Assembly (NCBI RefSeq): GCF_020149935.1
Contig: NZ_CP083757.1
Coordinates: 4,571,933-4,635,932 of the forward strand
Origin: Marinilongibacter aquaticus
GTDB taxonomy: Bacteria; Bacteroidota; Bacteroidia; Cytophagales; Spirosomataceae
Length of the DNA: 64,000 nt
Reading direction: 5' to 3'
This document shows positions 42,784 to 51,123 of this stretch, piece by piece. Below the pieces are notes generated by a model. That model saw nothing but the letters and a program-made list of their open reading frames with translations. It had not been told where the DNA came from and did no database searches. A program made the position numbers and the translations under genes. The number at the start of each line of letters is the position of its first letter. The stretch's first letter is position 1.

Positions 42784-44055
42784 ATGAAAATGAGCTTGAG
42801 TCTTTTGTTTGCCTTTTTCTGTTTGGCTTGTTCCTCGCAAAAGAAAGAAAATAGTGTGGCCTTTGTGCACGCCCGTATATTGGATGTGGAGCACATGCAG
42901 GTGTGGGAAGATGCCACGCTTTTGGTGAAAGATGGCCGAATCCAAAATCTGGGATTGGCCGAGACCTTGGAAGTTCCTGAGGGAAGCGAGGTGATCGATC
43001 TTAATGGGAAAACTCTCGTGCCGGGTTTGATCAATACCCATGCCCATGTCGGGTATGCGGGTGCGGTGCGTGCTGAAAATTACAGTGCCGAAAATATCCA
43101 GACGCAATTGGAAAAATATGCCGGATATGGCATCACTACCGTGGCGAGTTTGGGCGAAGACCGTGCGGCGGCGGAGGCTTTTCGCCAAGCGAACGACAGT
43201 ACGCTATCTCCGGGTAGAGCAAAATTGTATATAGCTGGAGAAATAATTTATGGCCAAACGGAGGAGGAAGTGCGGGCGAATGTCGATAAGGATGTGCAAC
43301 AAGGTGTGGATTTTATCAAAATTCGGGTAGACAATAACCGCCGTAGGGGCGAGGCTATGCCGGCTGAAATTTACGCGGCCGTAATCGATGAAGCCCATAA
43401 ACAAAACAAAATGCTGGCCGCTCACATGTACGATCTGGATATTGCGAAGGATTTGCTCGATAAAGGTGCCGACTTTTTGGCTCACAGTGTTCGCGATAAG
43501 GAGGTGGATGAGGATTTCATAGTTCTGATCAAAGAAAAGAATGTGGCTTATTGCCCTACGCTTACGCGTGATTTATCCACTTTTGTTTACGGAGAAAGGC
43601 CTGCTTTTTTCGATGATCCGTACTTTTTGAAGGCCGTAAGCCCGAAAGAGGTGGCGACTCTAGAAGAAGCGGGTTTCCAAAAGTCGGTGCGTGAGGGGCA
43701 AGATTATGAAGCGAATCAAGCGGCCTTGAAAATGGCCATGAAAAACCTCAAAATACTCAGCGATTCGGGTGTACGGATTGCTATGGGAACGGACAGTGGA
43801 ATGCCAAACCGTTTTCAAGGCTATTTTGAACATTTGGAGATGGAAATGATGGCTGAAGCCGGTATGTCGAATTGGGCCGTGTTGAAATCGGCTACGCTTG
43901 ATGCCGCCAAAGGTTTACGGCTTCCCGATATTGGTCTTTTGAAAAAGGGGTATTTGGCCGATTTTTTGATCCTGCGGGCCGATCCATTGGAGGATATAAA
44001 AAATTTAAGGGAAATTGAGTCTGTGTGGATTGGCGGTAAGGCTTTGCAGAATTAG
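42784..44055 (+). CDS. Secreted amidohydrolase (imidazolonepropionase-like)
   Basis: A 423-residue lipoprotein-type secreted protein (signal ending FFCLACSSQ). It is a metal-dependent amidohydrolase: PGLINTHAHVG (HxH), FIKIRVDN (possible bridging lysine), LAAHMYD, FLAHSVRDKE (metal histidines) and AMGTDSGMP (catalytic Asp), with a small beta-sandwich formed by the N- and C-terminal strands (LKKGYLADFLILRADPLEDI). Related secreted enzymes are prolidase- or dipeptidase-like. The exact substrate is unknown. The end overlaps the convergent gene by 4 bp. Confidence 0.87.
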   Translation: MKMSLSLLFAFFCLACSSQKKENSVAFVHARILDVEHMQVWEDATLLVKDGRIQNLGLAETLEVPEGSEVIDLNGKTLVPGLINTHAHVGYAGAVRAENYSAENIQTQLEKYAGYGITTVASLGEDRAAAEAFRQANDSTLSPGRAKLYIAGEIIYGQTEEEVRANVDKDVQQGVDFIKIRVDNNRRRGEAMPAEIYAAVIDEAHKQNKMLAAHMYDLDIAKDLLDKGADFLAHSVRDKEVDEDFIVLIKEKNVAYCPTLTRDLSTFVYGERPAFFDDPYFLKAVSPKEVATLEEAGFQKSVREGQDYEANQAALKMAMKNLKILSDSGVRIAMGTDSGMPNRFQGYFEHLEMEMMAEAGMSNWAVLKSATLDAAKGLRLPDIGLLKKGYLADFLILRADPLEDIKNLREIESVWIGGKALQN

Positions 44056-44555
44056 TCGATACGGCGGACTTCTATTTGTTGAAGGGCTTTTACATGCCGA
44101 CGACCGGTTGCGATGTCTTGGGCTGAAATAAGCAAAATGCCTTCTTCACTGTTTTTCATGCTTTTTCCATCGGCCTCGGTCACAAAATAAAATGATTGGC
44201 CTACTGCTGTGTTGAACAGTTCGTTCCACGAAGCCACTACCGCATATCCGTCTGAAGCTTTGAAAACGAAGTAATATTGGCTGAGTATTTTTGGGCTTGG
44301 GCATTGAATTTCTATTTTTTCCAAAAAGGGCAATAAAGGCACGGCTCTGACACCCTGATATTCCTTTCTGAATTCGCCCAAATGATTGCTTACCCTGAAA
44401 TTGCCCAAAGATACAGGTGTTTTTGTGGCGATTTCTTCCCACGAAATTTCGCTTTCAGATTTGACCAATCCAGTGATTTTTACCTTTTGGGTAGGCACTA
44501 TATGCTGCCCGAAAGCGGTGAATGAAAACAGGGAAAGTAGAAGAAATAATTTCAT
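44052..44555 (-). CDS. Periplasmic molybdopterin-oxidoreductase-fold protein
   Basis: A 167-residue secreted protein (signal about 1-16, ending AFGQ). The mature part resembles the Oxidored_molyb (sulfite-oxidase/YedY) fold in short form: VKITGLVKSESEISWEEIA, GVRAVPLLPFLEKI and FKASDGYAVVASWNEL follow the family order. The cysteine that ligates Mo in true enzymes is not evident; the only mature cysteine is in IQCPSP, so cofactor binding is doubtful. It lies just downstream of a ModE-like regulator, with a ModE-box-like palindrome immediately before it, so a link to molybdate or tungstate is likely. It may be a Mo-related binding or sensor protein. Confidence 0.65.
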   Translation of the reverse strand: MKLFLLLSLFSFTAFGQHIVPTQKVKITGLVKSESEISWEEIATKTPVSLGNFRVSNHLGEFRKEYQGVRAVPLLPFLEKIEIQCPSPKILSQYYFVFKASDGYAVVASWNELFNTAVGQSFYFVTEADGKSMKNSEEGILLISAQDIATGRRHVKALQQIEVRRID

Positions 44556-44560
44556 GACAA

Positions 44561-44588
44561 TTCATTATATATTCAAATATATAACGAT
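44561..44588 (-). promoter_or_regulatory. ModE-box-like operator
   Basis: A 20-bp palindrome TTATATATTCAAATATATAA (44565-44584) followed on the right by CGAT. Read as TATATA-N6-TATATAACGAT it closely fits the ModE operator known from Proteobacteria (TATATA-N6-TATA core with CG flanks). The right half is nearly perfect and the left half has one or two changes. It lies between the ModE-like gene and the molybdopterin-fold gene, 9 bp upstream of the latter's start, where bound regulator would block the promoter or early elongation. Confidence 0.6.
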
Positions 44589-44593
44589 TGTTT

Positions 44594-44962
44594 TCATGAA
44601 GCCAAAAATGCTTTCAATTTCTCTTCCAGAGAATTTTGAAACTCGCTGTAAATGTGCTTAAAAGCGGCAATGAGTTCTTTTCCTTCCGCGGTGACGACCG
44701 TGCCGCCGCCTCGCTCTCCACCCGTTTGGGTAATGACCAAAGGTTTTACGGTCTGCTGATTCATGGAAAAAATCATGTCCCAGGCTTTTTTGTACGACAT
44801 GCCCATTTCTTTGGCCGCCTTGCTGATAGAGCCTGTGCGGTCGATTCGTTCCAAAAGCTCCATTCTGCCTGGCCCCAAAAAACGCTCGTTTTCGCTGACG
44901 ATGCGAATAATGCCTTTCATTTCAAGTTTCAGGTCGCTTTTGATTATTTTATGTATTGCCAT
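44594..44962 (-). CDS. Short ModE-like transcriptional regulator (HTH only)
   Basis: A 122-residue regulator from the ATG at 44962, 1 bp after the stop of the PD40 gene; an upstream in-frame start would overlap that gene. It matches the N-terminal winged helix of ModE: FLGPGRMELLERIDRTGSIS, KAAKEMGMSYKKAWDMI (recognition helix) and the wing TQTGGERGGGTVVT. The C-terminal MOP/TOBE molybdate-binding domains of full-length ModE are missing, so it either senses the metal through another protein or acts constitutively. A ModE-box-like palindrome follows its stop codon. Confidence 0.85.
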   Translation of the reverse strand: MAIHKIIKSDLKLEMKGIIRIVSENERFLGPGRMELLERIDRTGSISKAAKEMGMSYKKAWDMIFSMNQQTVKPLVITQTGGERGGGTVVTAEGKELIAAFKHIYSEFQNSLEEKLKAFLAS

Positions 44963-44963
44963 T

Positions 44964-45935
44964 TTAGGGTTTGTTTTCGATGTTAAGGGCATCCAAGCTT
45001 ATGCGATAAATATTTCCCAAACCATTTTCCGTACGGTTGGCCCATTCTTCCAGTTCTTGCACAGTGCGTATTTTCTGTTTTTTGCCTTTGGTTCTTTCAC
45101 TCGAAAAATAGAAGTTTTTTCGCGGCCAGTCGATAAATGGGCAATAATCAAGTTTTTCGGAGTTGATTTGTGGCCCTAGATTTCGGGCTGTTGTCCATTG
45201 CCCTAAATTGTTCTTTTCGCTGATGTAAAGGTCGCTGCCGCCCAAATCGTCTTTTCGCCCAAAGGAGCTGAAAATGAGTGTTTTTTCATCGGGACTGATA
45301 TAGGCGTTGAATTCATAATTTGTTGAATTGACGGCCGAATCCAAAGCGAAGGGTTGCTGATATTGACCGTTTTCAAATTTGGCCAGAAAGATATCTTCTT
45401 TGCCAATTCCCTCTTTTCGCATGGCGGTAAAATACAAATTTCCGTTTTCGCTTACTGAAGGGTAAAATTCGTTGGCAGTTGTATTGATTAAGCTGTCCAA
45501 TGCTTTTGGGGGCGTCCACGTTTGGGCTGTTCTTTCCGTGAACCAAATGTTGTAATCCGCACGAGAAGAATCGCCGTAAATGGGCCTGTTTGATACAAAA
45601 TATAGTCTTTGGTTGTCGGGCGAGAAGAAAGGTTCGATGTCTTGAAACTGCCCAGAAAAGGGCATGATCTCGGCTTCCACCCATTCGCCTTTTACTTTTT
45701 TGATTGAGACAAGAGCCCGTGTGTTTTGTGTGTAATCGCCACGGGTAAATACAATTTCGGTAGCCTCGGCATTGATTGCTATATCTCTTTCGTAAAGGTT
45801 TGTAGAAATGATATTTTCGGCAAACAATTCGGTTGTCGGGCTTTTTGTGTCGAGATCAAGCCTGTATCCGTTTTGCTTTTTACAGCTAAGCGACAAGGTC
45901 AGGGTCGTGATAAAAAGTATATTGAGCCGTTTCAT
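44964..45935 (-). CDS. PD40/TolB-like beta-propeller lipoprotein
   Basis: A 323-residue protein with a lipoprotein signal (ITTLTLSLSCKKQ; Cys near 18). The rest is a WD40-like PD40 propeller with repeated SPDNQRLYFVSNRP, SENGNLYFTAMRK, SPDEKTLIFSSFGRKDDLGGSDLYIS and FYFSSERTKGK segments. Such proteins bind partners at the outer membrane or periplasm and are rarely enzymes. It is the first gene of a short unit with the ModE-like regulator (1-bp gap), which hints at a role in metal or oxyanion uptake, but this is weak. No clear consensus promoter was found upstream. Confidence 0.8.
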   Translation of the reverse strand: MKRLNILFITTLTLSLSCKKQNGYRLDLDTKSPTTELFAENIISTNLYERDIAINAEATEIVFTRGDYTQNTRALVSIKKVKGEWVEAEIMPFSGQFQDIEPFFSPDNQRLYFVSNRPIYGDSSRADYNIWFTERTAQTWTPPKALDSLINTTANEFYPSVSENGNLYFTAMRKEGIGKEDIFLAKFENGQYQQPFALDSAVNSTNYEFNAYISPDEKTLIFSSFGRKDDLGGSDLYISEKNNLGQWTTARNLGPQINSEKLDYCPFIDWPRKNFYFSSERTKGKKQKIRTVQELEEWANRTENGLGNIYRISLDALNIENKP

Positions 45936-46120
45936 TTTTTTTGATTTTCACAATGCAGGTTCCTTTTTCGTTTCAAAGTTGCGTTTTTTTGAAATGGAAT
46001 AGGACTAGATTTTGCGTTCATCGATTGAATATGTAGAAATTTTCTGCAATGCCTATTGGGAAACGTAGTCTTTTTCAGAAATGATAAAATGGGCGGGAAT
46101 GTAAGATGTGCAGGGAACAA

Positions 46121-46152
46121 AATAAAAAGGCCGTTCCAAATTTGGAACGGCC
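46121..46152 (-). terminator. Terminator of the second SusC/SusD operon
   Basis: A perfect palindromic stem GGCCGTTCCAAA / TTTGGAACGGCC (46129-46152) is followed on the minus strand by TTTTTATTTT. It lies about 30 bp after the SusD stop. The plus-strand side has only a weak T tract. Confidence 0.85.
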
Positions 46153-46181
46153 CCTTTCATTGGCTATAAATCGATTTTGGA

Positions 46182-47873
46182 TCAATATCCCGGATTTTGC
46201 ACCAAATATCCTTCCAGGTTCGATGCTCCATCGATGGCCGTTTGTGGAATTGGGAAAATACGTTTTTGCGGGTTACTGTCTGTTTTTTCAGTCCATTGGC
46301 CTTCGTATTTGTTGAAACGGATCATGTCCGTACGACGAAGGAATTCCCAATAGAATTCAAAGCCTCTTTCTCTGAAAAGGATGTCCAAATCCATAGATTT
46401 TAGAGCAGGAGGAGGCGTGGTTGAAGTTCTGGCTGCACGCACAAAATTCACATCGGCCAAGGCTCCGCTGGCGTCGTTGCTTTTACGCAATTTGGCTTCG
46501 GCACGCATCAAATAAATGTCGGCCAAACGCACGATGGAAATATCGGCCATACCGTTGTTACGTCCTGAGTTCGATTCACGGCTGAACTCGTATTTTTCCA
46601 CACGGTAGCCCGTGCTGTAATTGCTGCCTTCAGGCGTGAAATCGATTCTTTCTGTAAATATTACAGGCAAATCTGAACGGTTTCTGTTGGCGTTTGTCAA
46701 AGGACCCACTTTTAGGCGACCGTCTTCGCAACGCAAGAAAACACCGTTTACACGCAACAAACCATATTGCTGACCACGTAGAATGCCGCGGTTGATTTTA
46801 TAATCCGCATCGGCTACACAGGTATCGCTTGAGTTTGAGTAGATCGACATGTTTTCTTGGTAGAAACGCGGATCGCGAGTCGGGTCTTCGGGAGCGTAAG
46901 CTTGCACCCAGCTTTCGTAGAAGTCTGAAGTGATTCCAGGGCCATCGGTTCCGTTTGCACTTGGGTATTCGGGCAAAGGATACTGATCGCCAGAAAGCGA
47001 GAAGTACGACATACGGTTGTGTCCGTTCAAGTCGGGTCTTTGGTCTACGGCAAAAATCAATTCGCTGTTGTCGTGGTTGTCGTTCCCGAAGATGTCGAAG
47101 TAATCATTGGATAGAGCATATTCGCCCGAATCGATTACTTTGTTGCAATATTCTACTACGGCGTCCATGTCTTCGCTGGTAAAGTCGAAAGTATTGGCGT
47201 AGCGGTCGCGGTACACGGCGGCGTTCAGGTGCAAACGAGCCAATAATCCCCAAACTGCGGCTTTGGTCAAGCGGCCAGAACCTACTTCTGCACGGCTTTT
47301 CAATTGCGGTTCAACGGCCAAAAGCTCAGATTTGATATAGTCTGTGGCTTCTTGCCCTCTCAATACCACCGATGTGGTTGAAGGATCGTCTTTCTTGAAA
47401 GCAATACCGTAGGTATCCAACATCATCCAGTTGTAGAAAGCACGCATCCCGCGGGCTTCTGCCAAATAAAGAGTCGAGCTTGGATCTGTATTTTCCGAAA
47501 GTACATTGATGGCCGTTACCGCACGAGAAAGGGCCTGTACGATAGGATTCCAGGTGTTGCGTACGTTTGCAGTATTGCTGTTGTAAGTGTGTTTGTGCAA
47601 CTCCAAATAAATACCGTTATCACCCCAATCCGTTCCTCCACGGTACGGAAGAATGGCTTCGTCGGTAGAGATTTCTTGCAAAGCAAAATAACCAGTATGG
47701 TAATAGATATTCGGCAAAAGGGCGTAGACCGGAGCGATCATGCCATCGGCGGCTTCCTTTTCGGTAAGCGAGGTGCTCAGCGATTCGTCGAGCACTTCTT
47801 CTTTCAAATCTGTACAGGCATTGGCTACCAATAGGCCTGCAATAGAAAGGAGTGTATATAATTTCTTTTTCAT
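46182..47873 (-). CDS. SusD/RagB family nutrient-binding lipoprotein
   Basis: A 563-residue SusD-like protein from the ATG at 47873 (MKKKLYTLLSIAGLLVANAC; lipoprotein Cys20). The family marker AEARGMRAFYNWMMLDTYG (near 118-136) and the C-terminal RLADIYLMRAEAKLRKSND, FRERGFEFYWEFLRRTDMIRF and terminal LVQNPGY are present. It forms the lid on the SusC protein encoded just upstream (15 bp between the SusC stop and this start). The substrate is not given by the sequence; the divergent phosphodiesterase/phosphatase suggests a phosphorylated compound. Confidence 0.94.
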   Translation of the reverse strand: MKKKLYTLLSIAGLLVANACTDLKEEVLDESLSTSLTEKEAADGMIAPVYALLPNIYYHTGYFALQEISTDEAILPYRGGTDWGDNGIYLELHKHTYNSNTANVRNTWNPIVQALSRAVTAINVLSENTDPSSTLYLAEARGMRAFYNWMMLDTYGIAFKKDDPSTTSVVLRGQEATDYIKSELLAVEPQLKSRAEVGSGRLTKAAVWGLLARLHLNAAVYRDRYANTFDFTSEDMDAVVEYCNKVIDSGEYALSNDYFDIFGNDNHDNSELIFAVDQRPDLNGHNRMSYFSLSGDQYPLPEYPSANGTDGPGITSDFYESWVQAYAPEDPTRDPRFYQENMSIYSNSSDTCVADADYKINRGILRGQQYGLLRVNGVFLRCEDGRLKVGPLTNANRNRSDLPVIFTERIDFTPEGSNYSTGYRVEKYEFSRESNSGRNNGMADISIVRLADIYLMRAEAKLRKSNDASGALADVNFVRAARTSTTPPPALKSMDLDILFRERGFEFYWEFLRRTDMIRFNKYEGQWTEKTDSNPQKRIFPIPQTAIDGASNLEGYLVQNPGY

Positions 47874-47888
47874 TGTTCTGTTCAATTT

Positions 47889-50876
47889 TTAAAGTCCAAC
47901 ATTTAGGCCGATAATGAATGATCGGGCTTTCGGGTAGCTTAGGTAATCGATACCGTAAGAAGAAATGCCGTCGATGTTTCGGTTGGTGTTCACATCTGGA
48001 TCATAACCATTGTATTTCGTGATTCTGAAAAGGTTTTGTCCCGTCAAAGAAAGTTTCAGTGTAGGGATGTATTCAGAAATACCCAATTTGGTGGTGTTGA
48101 AATTGTAACCCAAGGCCAAGTTGTTCAAACGGAAGAATGAACCGCTTTTCAAATAGCGAGTCGAAATCGGGGCCGAGTTGTTCAACGATTCGTTCGGGAA
48201 TTCCACGGCTTCTGCAGTAGTGTTCAAACCTTTCGACAAACGCAATTTGTAGAAGTTTGCGTTTGCGGTATTGTCGTATACCTTGTTTCCGGCCACACCG
48301 TTGAAGTTGAAGCTCATGTCGAAGCCTTTGTAGTTGAAAGAGCCGTTGATGTTGTACATCTGTTTCGGCAGGGCTGTTCCAGCGGCAACGCGGTCGTTGT
48401 CGGTAATGATCCCGTCGCCGTCCACATCGCGGTATACGCTTTCTCCGTTTTCATCCAATCCTGTAAATTCTTTCAAGAAGAACGTACCGATGGGTTGTCC
48501 GTTGATGTATCCGTTGATGGTAGCCGAGGTCAAACCAGAACCAGAAGCGGAGCCCGAAGGGATCACACTGTATGGCGAGCCTTTTACGATGTTGTCGATG
48601 AAGGTGATGTTACCGCCAATATCGAAGCTCATGTCTTTCGACAATCTTTGGCGATAAAGTACATCCAATTCCACACCTTGGTTGGTCACTTTCATGTCGT
48701 GCACGTTGGTCCAGTAAGTGCCTGCCGGTTGTACCGGATCTGAAGGAATAACTTCCAAAAGAATGTCGTTCGAAACCTTGTGGAAATAATCGATGGCTCC
48801 ACTCAATCTTCCAGACCAAAGCGAGTAATCGATACCCAAATCGGTTTGCGTAGACACCTCCCATTGGATATCGGGATTGGCCAAACGGGCATAAGTTGTA
48901 CCGGCAGGGTAGTCGTTTCCAGAGCCCAATGGGTAACTGGTCGACGACGACACAGATGAGGTAAAGAGAGCCTGTGTGATTTTCGATGGGATTTCCTGAT
49001 TACCTGTCAAACCGTAACCGGCACGCAATTTCAAATCGTCAAATGGGCTGTTGGCCATGAAGGCTTCTTCCGAGATTCTCCAACCTGCAGAGAAAGAAGG
49101 GAACACCCCGTATTTGTTGTTGGCACCGAATTTAGACGAACCGTCCACACGCACAGTGGCGGTCAACAAATAGCGGTCTTTCAATTGATAGGTGGCTCTT
49201 GAGAAGAACGATTGCAACTCGTTGATGGTCGCATAACCCGAAGGCTTGTTGTTGTTCAAGTCGAGAAGCTGTCCCAATCCCGGATTGTATTGCGGGTCGA
49301 TGCCGTTCACGGGGAAATTGTTGATACTCCATGTACGACCTTGCAAGAAGATTTTCTGGTACGAATGTCCAACCAACGCAGAAAGGTTGTGCAAGCTGTT
49401 CTTGAATGTATAGGTCAAGTAGTTTTCGATCAACCTGTTTGTGTTTTCGGTGTTCGTGTTTTCCAAACGGCCAAGGCGAAGCGGTTGCTCATAAGGCAGA
49501 GATTGGAAATCGCGTTTGGTGTTGGTTACGTCGATACCGAAGTTCAAACGGTAAACCAGACCTTTGGCAAGCGTAAGAGAAGGGGCAATGTTACCCAAGA
49601 TACGGTAAGATTTGGTCATGTCTTGATCCAATTCCAATGTAAGCAAGGGGTTTGTGCCGTCGGCGTATTGGTTGATGCTGCCGTCGCTGTTGTAAGGCTT
49701 ATAAGTAGGATTGGCTACCAAAGCCGATCCGATCATACCTTGAATGGGCGGGCGATTGTTGGTTGTGCTCGAGGCACTGAAATTCACATCCACATTCAGG
49801 CGATCTTTCAAAAGCGATTGGTTCAAGTTCACACGGCCATTGTAGCGGTTCAAGTCGCTGCCTTTCAAAATACCTTGTTGCTTTTGCACGCCAAACGAGC
49901 CGAAGTACTTCAGCTTTTCGGTTCCACCGCTCATGGCCACATTGTGGTTTTGCGTCACAGCCGTTCTGCTGATTTCCTTTTGCCAGTTGGTATTTCCTCC
50001 GTCGTCCACGTAATCTACGTTCAAAGCGGCCATTTGCTTACGGAATTCATCGGCCGTGAATACGTCGATTGGGTTGGCCATGGTCGAAAAGCCCACAGAA
50101 CCCGAATAGCTCAATTTCGAAGTGCCTTCTTTTCCCTTTTTGGTGGTGATCAAAACCACCCCGTTTGCACCACGAGAACCGTAAATGGCTGTAGCTGAGG
50201 CATCTTTTAAGATGTCGATGGATTCGATGTCGGCTGGATTCAAGAAAGCCAAGGGGTTGGTTGCTCCTCCAGCACTTGAGTTGTCAAGGGCAAATCCGTC
50301 GATCACGAAAAGGGGAGTACTGCCTGTACGCACACCTCCTGGCCCGCGAACAGTGATGTTCAATGGGCTGCCTGGTTCGCCGCTCGAAGCGTTGATGTTC
50401 ACACCGGCCACTTTACCCTGAAGCAATTGCTCTGGCGAGTTGATAATCCCTTTGTTGAAATCTTCGCTTTTAATCGATTTGGCCGAACCCGTAATGTCTT
50501 TGGATTGCGTGCTGCCGTAACCGATTACTACCACTTCTTTCAGTGCTGCCGCATTCGACACCAAAGAAACCTCAATTTGGCTGCGGTTGCCCGGAACGAT
50601 CTCCTGGGTTTCGTAGCCAATGAACGCAAATACCAAGACATCGTTGTCGTTGTCGGTATTGATGGAGAAATTCCCATCCACATCTGTAATTACACCTTTT
50701 GTGGTGCCTTTTACAGTCACTGTACAGCCTACGAGGGTTTCCCCTGTGTCGGCGTCTTTTACCGTTCCCGTGATTTCACGGATTACGGTAGATCCATGTG
50801 CATACAACTGTCCTGTGCCGTGAAATACGGGTAGGAGAACAGTGAGCACTACTGCAAAGAGTAGCTTTGTTTTCAT
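47889..50876 (-). CDS. SusC/RagA family TonB-linked outer membrane protein
   Basis: A 995-residue SusC-type transporter with a signal peptide (about 1-26), a carboxypeptidase-regulatory-like domain (ITGTVKDADTGETLVGCTVTVKGTTKGVITDVDG), the SusC box EVVVIGYGSTQSK, the plug (TPLFVIDGFALDN, IESIDILKDASATAIYGSRGANGVV) and a barrel ending IIGLNVGL. The first gene of a two-gene operon with SusD. It is only distantly like the copy at 28863. Promoter elements lie about 24 nt upstream of the ATG. Confidence 0.95.
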   Translation of the reverse strand: MKTKLLFAVVLTVLLPVFHGTGQLYAHGSTVIREITGTVKDADTGETLVGCTVTVKGTTKGVITDVDGNFSINTDNDNDVLVFAFIGYETQEIVPGNRSQIEVSLVSNAAALKEVVVIGYGSTQSKDITGSAKSIKSEDFNKGIINSPEQLLQGKVAGVNINASSGEPGSPLNITVRGPGGVRTGSTPLFVIDGFALDNSSAGGATNPLAFLNPADIESIDILKDASATAIYGSRGANGVVLITTKKGKEGTSKLSYSGSVGFSTMANPIDVFTADEFRKQMAALNVDYVDDGGNTNWQKEISRTAVTQNHNVAMSGGTEKLKYFGSFGVQKQQGILKGSDLNRYNGRVNLNQSLLKDRLNVDVNFSASSTTNNRPPIQGMIGSALVANPTYKPYNSDGSINQYADGTNPLLTLELDQDMTKSYRILGNIAPSLTLAKGLVYRLNFGIDVTNTKRDFQSLPYEQPLRLGRLENTNTENTNRLIENYLTYTFKNSLHNLSALVGHSYQKIFLQGRTWSINNFPVNGIDPQYNPGLGQLLDLNNNKPSGYATINELQSFFSRATYQLKDRYLLTATVRVDGSSKFGANNKYGVFPSFSAGWRISEEAFMANSPFDDLKLRAGYGLTGNQEIPSKITQALFTSSVSSSTSYPLGSGNDYPAGTTYARLANPDIQWEVSTQTDLGIDYSLWSGRLSGAIDYFHKVSNDILLEVIPSDPVQPAGTYWTNVHDMKVTNQGVELDVLYRQRLSKDMSFDIGGNITFIDNIVKGSPYSVIPSGSASGSGLTSATINGYINGQPIGTFFLKEFTGLDENGESVYRDVDGDGIITDNDRVAAGTALPKQMYNINGSFNYKGFDMSFNFNGVAGNKVYDNTANANFYKLRLSKGLNTTAEAVEFPNESLNNSAPISTRYLKSGSFFRLNNLALGYNFNTTKLGISEYIPTLKLSLTGQNLFRITKYNGYDPDVNTNRNIDGISSYGIDYLSYPKARSFIIGLNVGL

Positions 50877-50907
50877 ATTGGACGATTGGTTTTGTTTAAT
50901 TCGGGTT

Positions 50908-50915
50908 CAAAATTA
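50908..50915 (-). promoter_or_regulatory. -7 element of the second SusC operon
   Basis: TAATTTTG on the minus strand is an exact match to TAnnTTTG, about 24 nt from the predicted start of transcription to the ATG. The -33 region (ACTT at a 19-bp spacing) is weak, which suggests dependence on an activator. Confidence 0.45.
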
Positions 50916-51123
50916 GATTGGTGGACCCTTAGGAAGTTATTGTTGTACTAAAGCTTTACAATTTTATAAAAAAGAAGGATGATTATTTTAATTTTATTTA
51001 ATATTCAATTCGCAAGGATTTCCCGAAATGCCTTAGGTTTGTGCAATTCTTAACATTTGAATAATCATACCTTGTCAATATTTTATCATAATTGATTTAC
51101 TTTCGCGAAAATTTTAAAAATAG

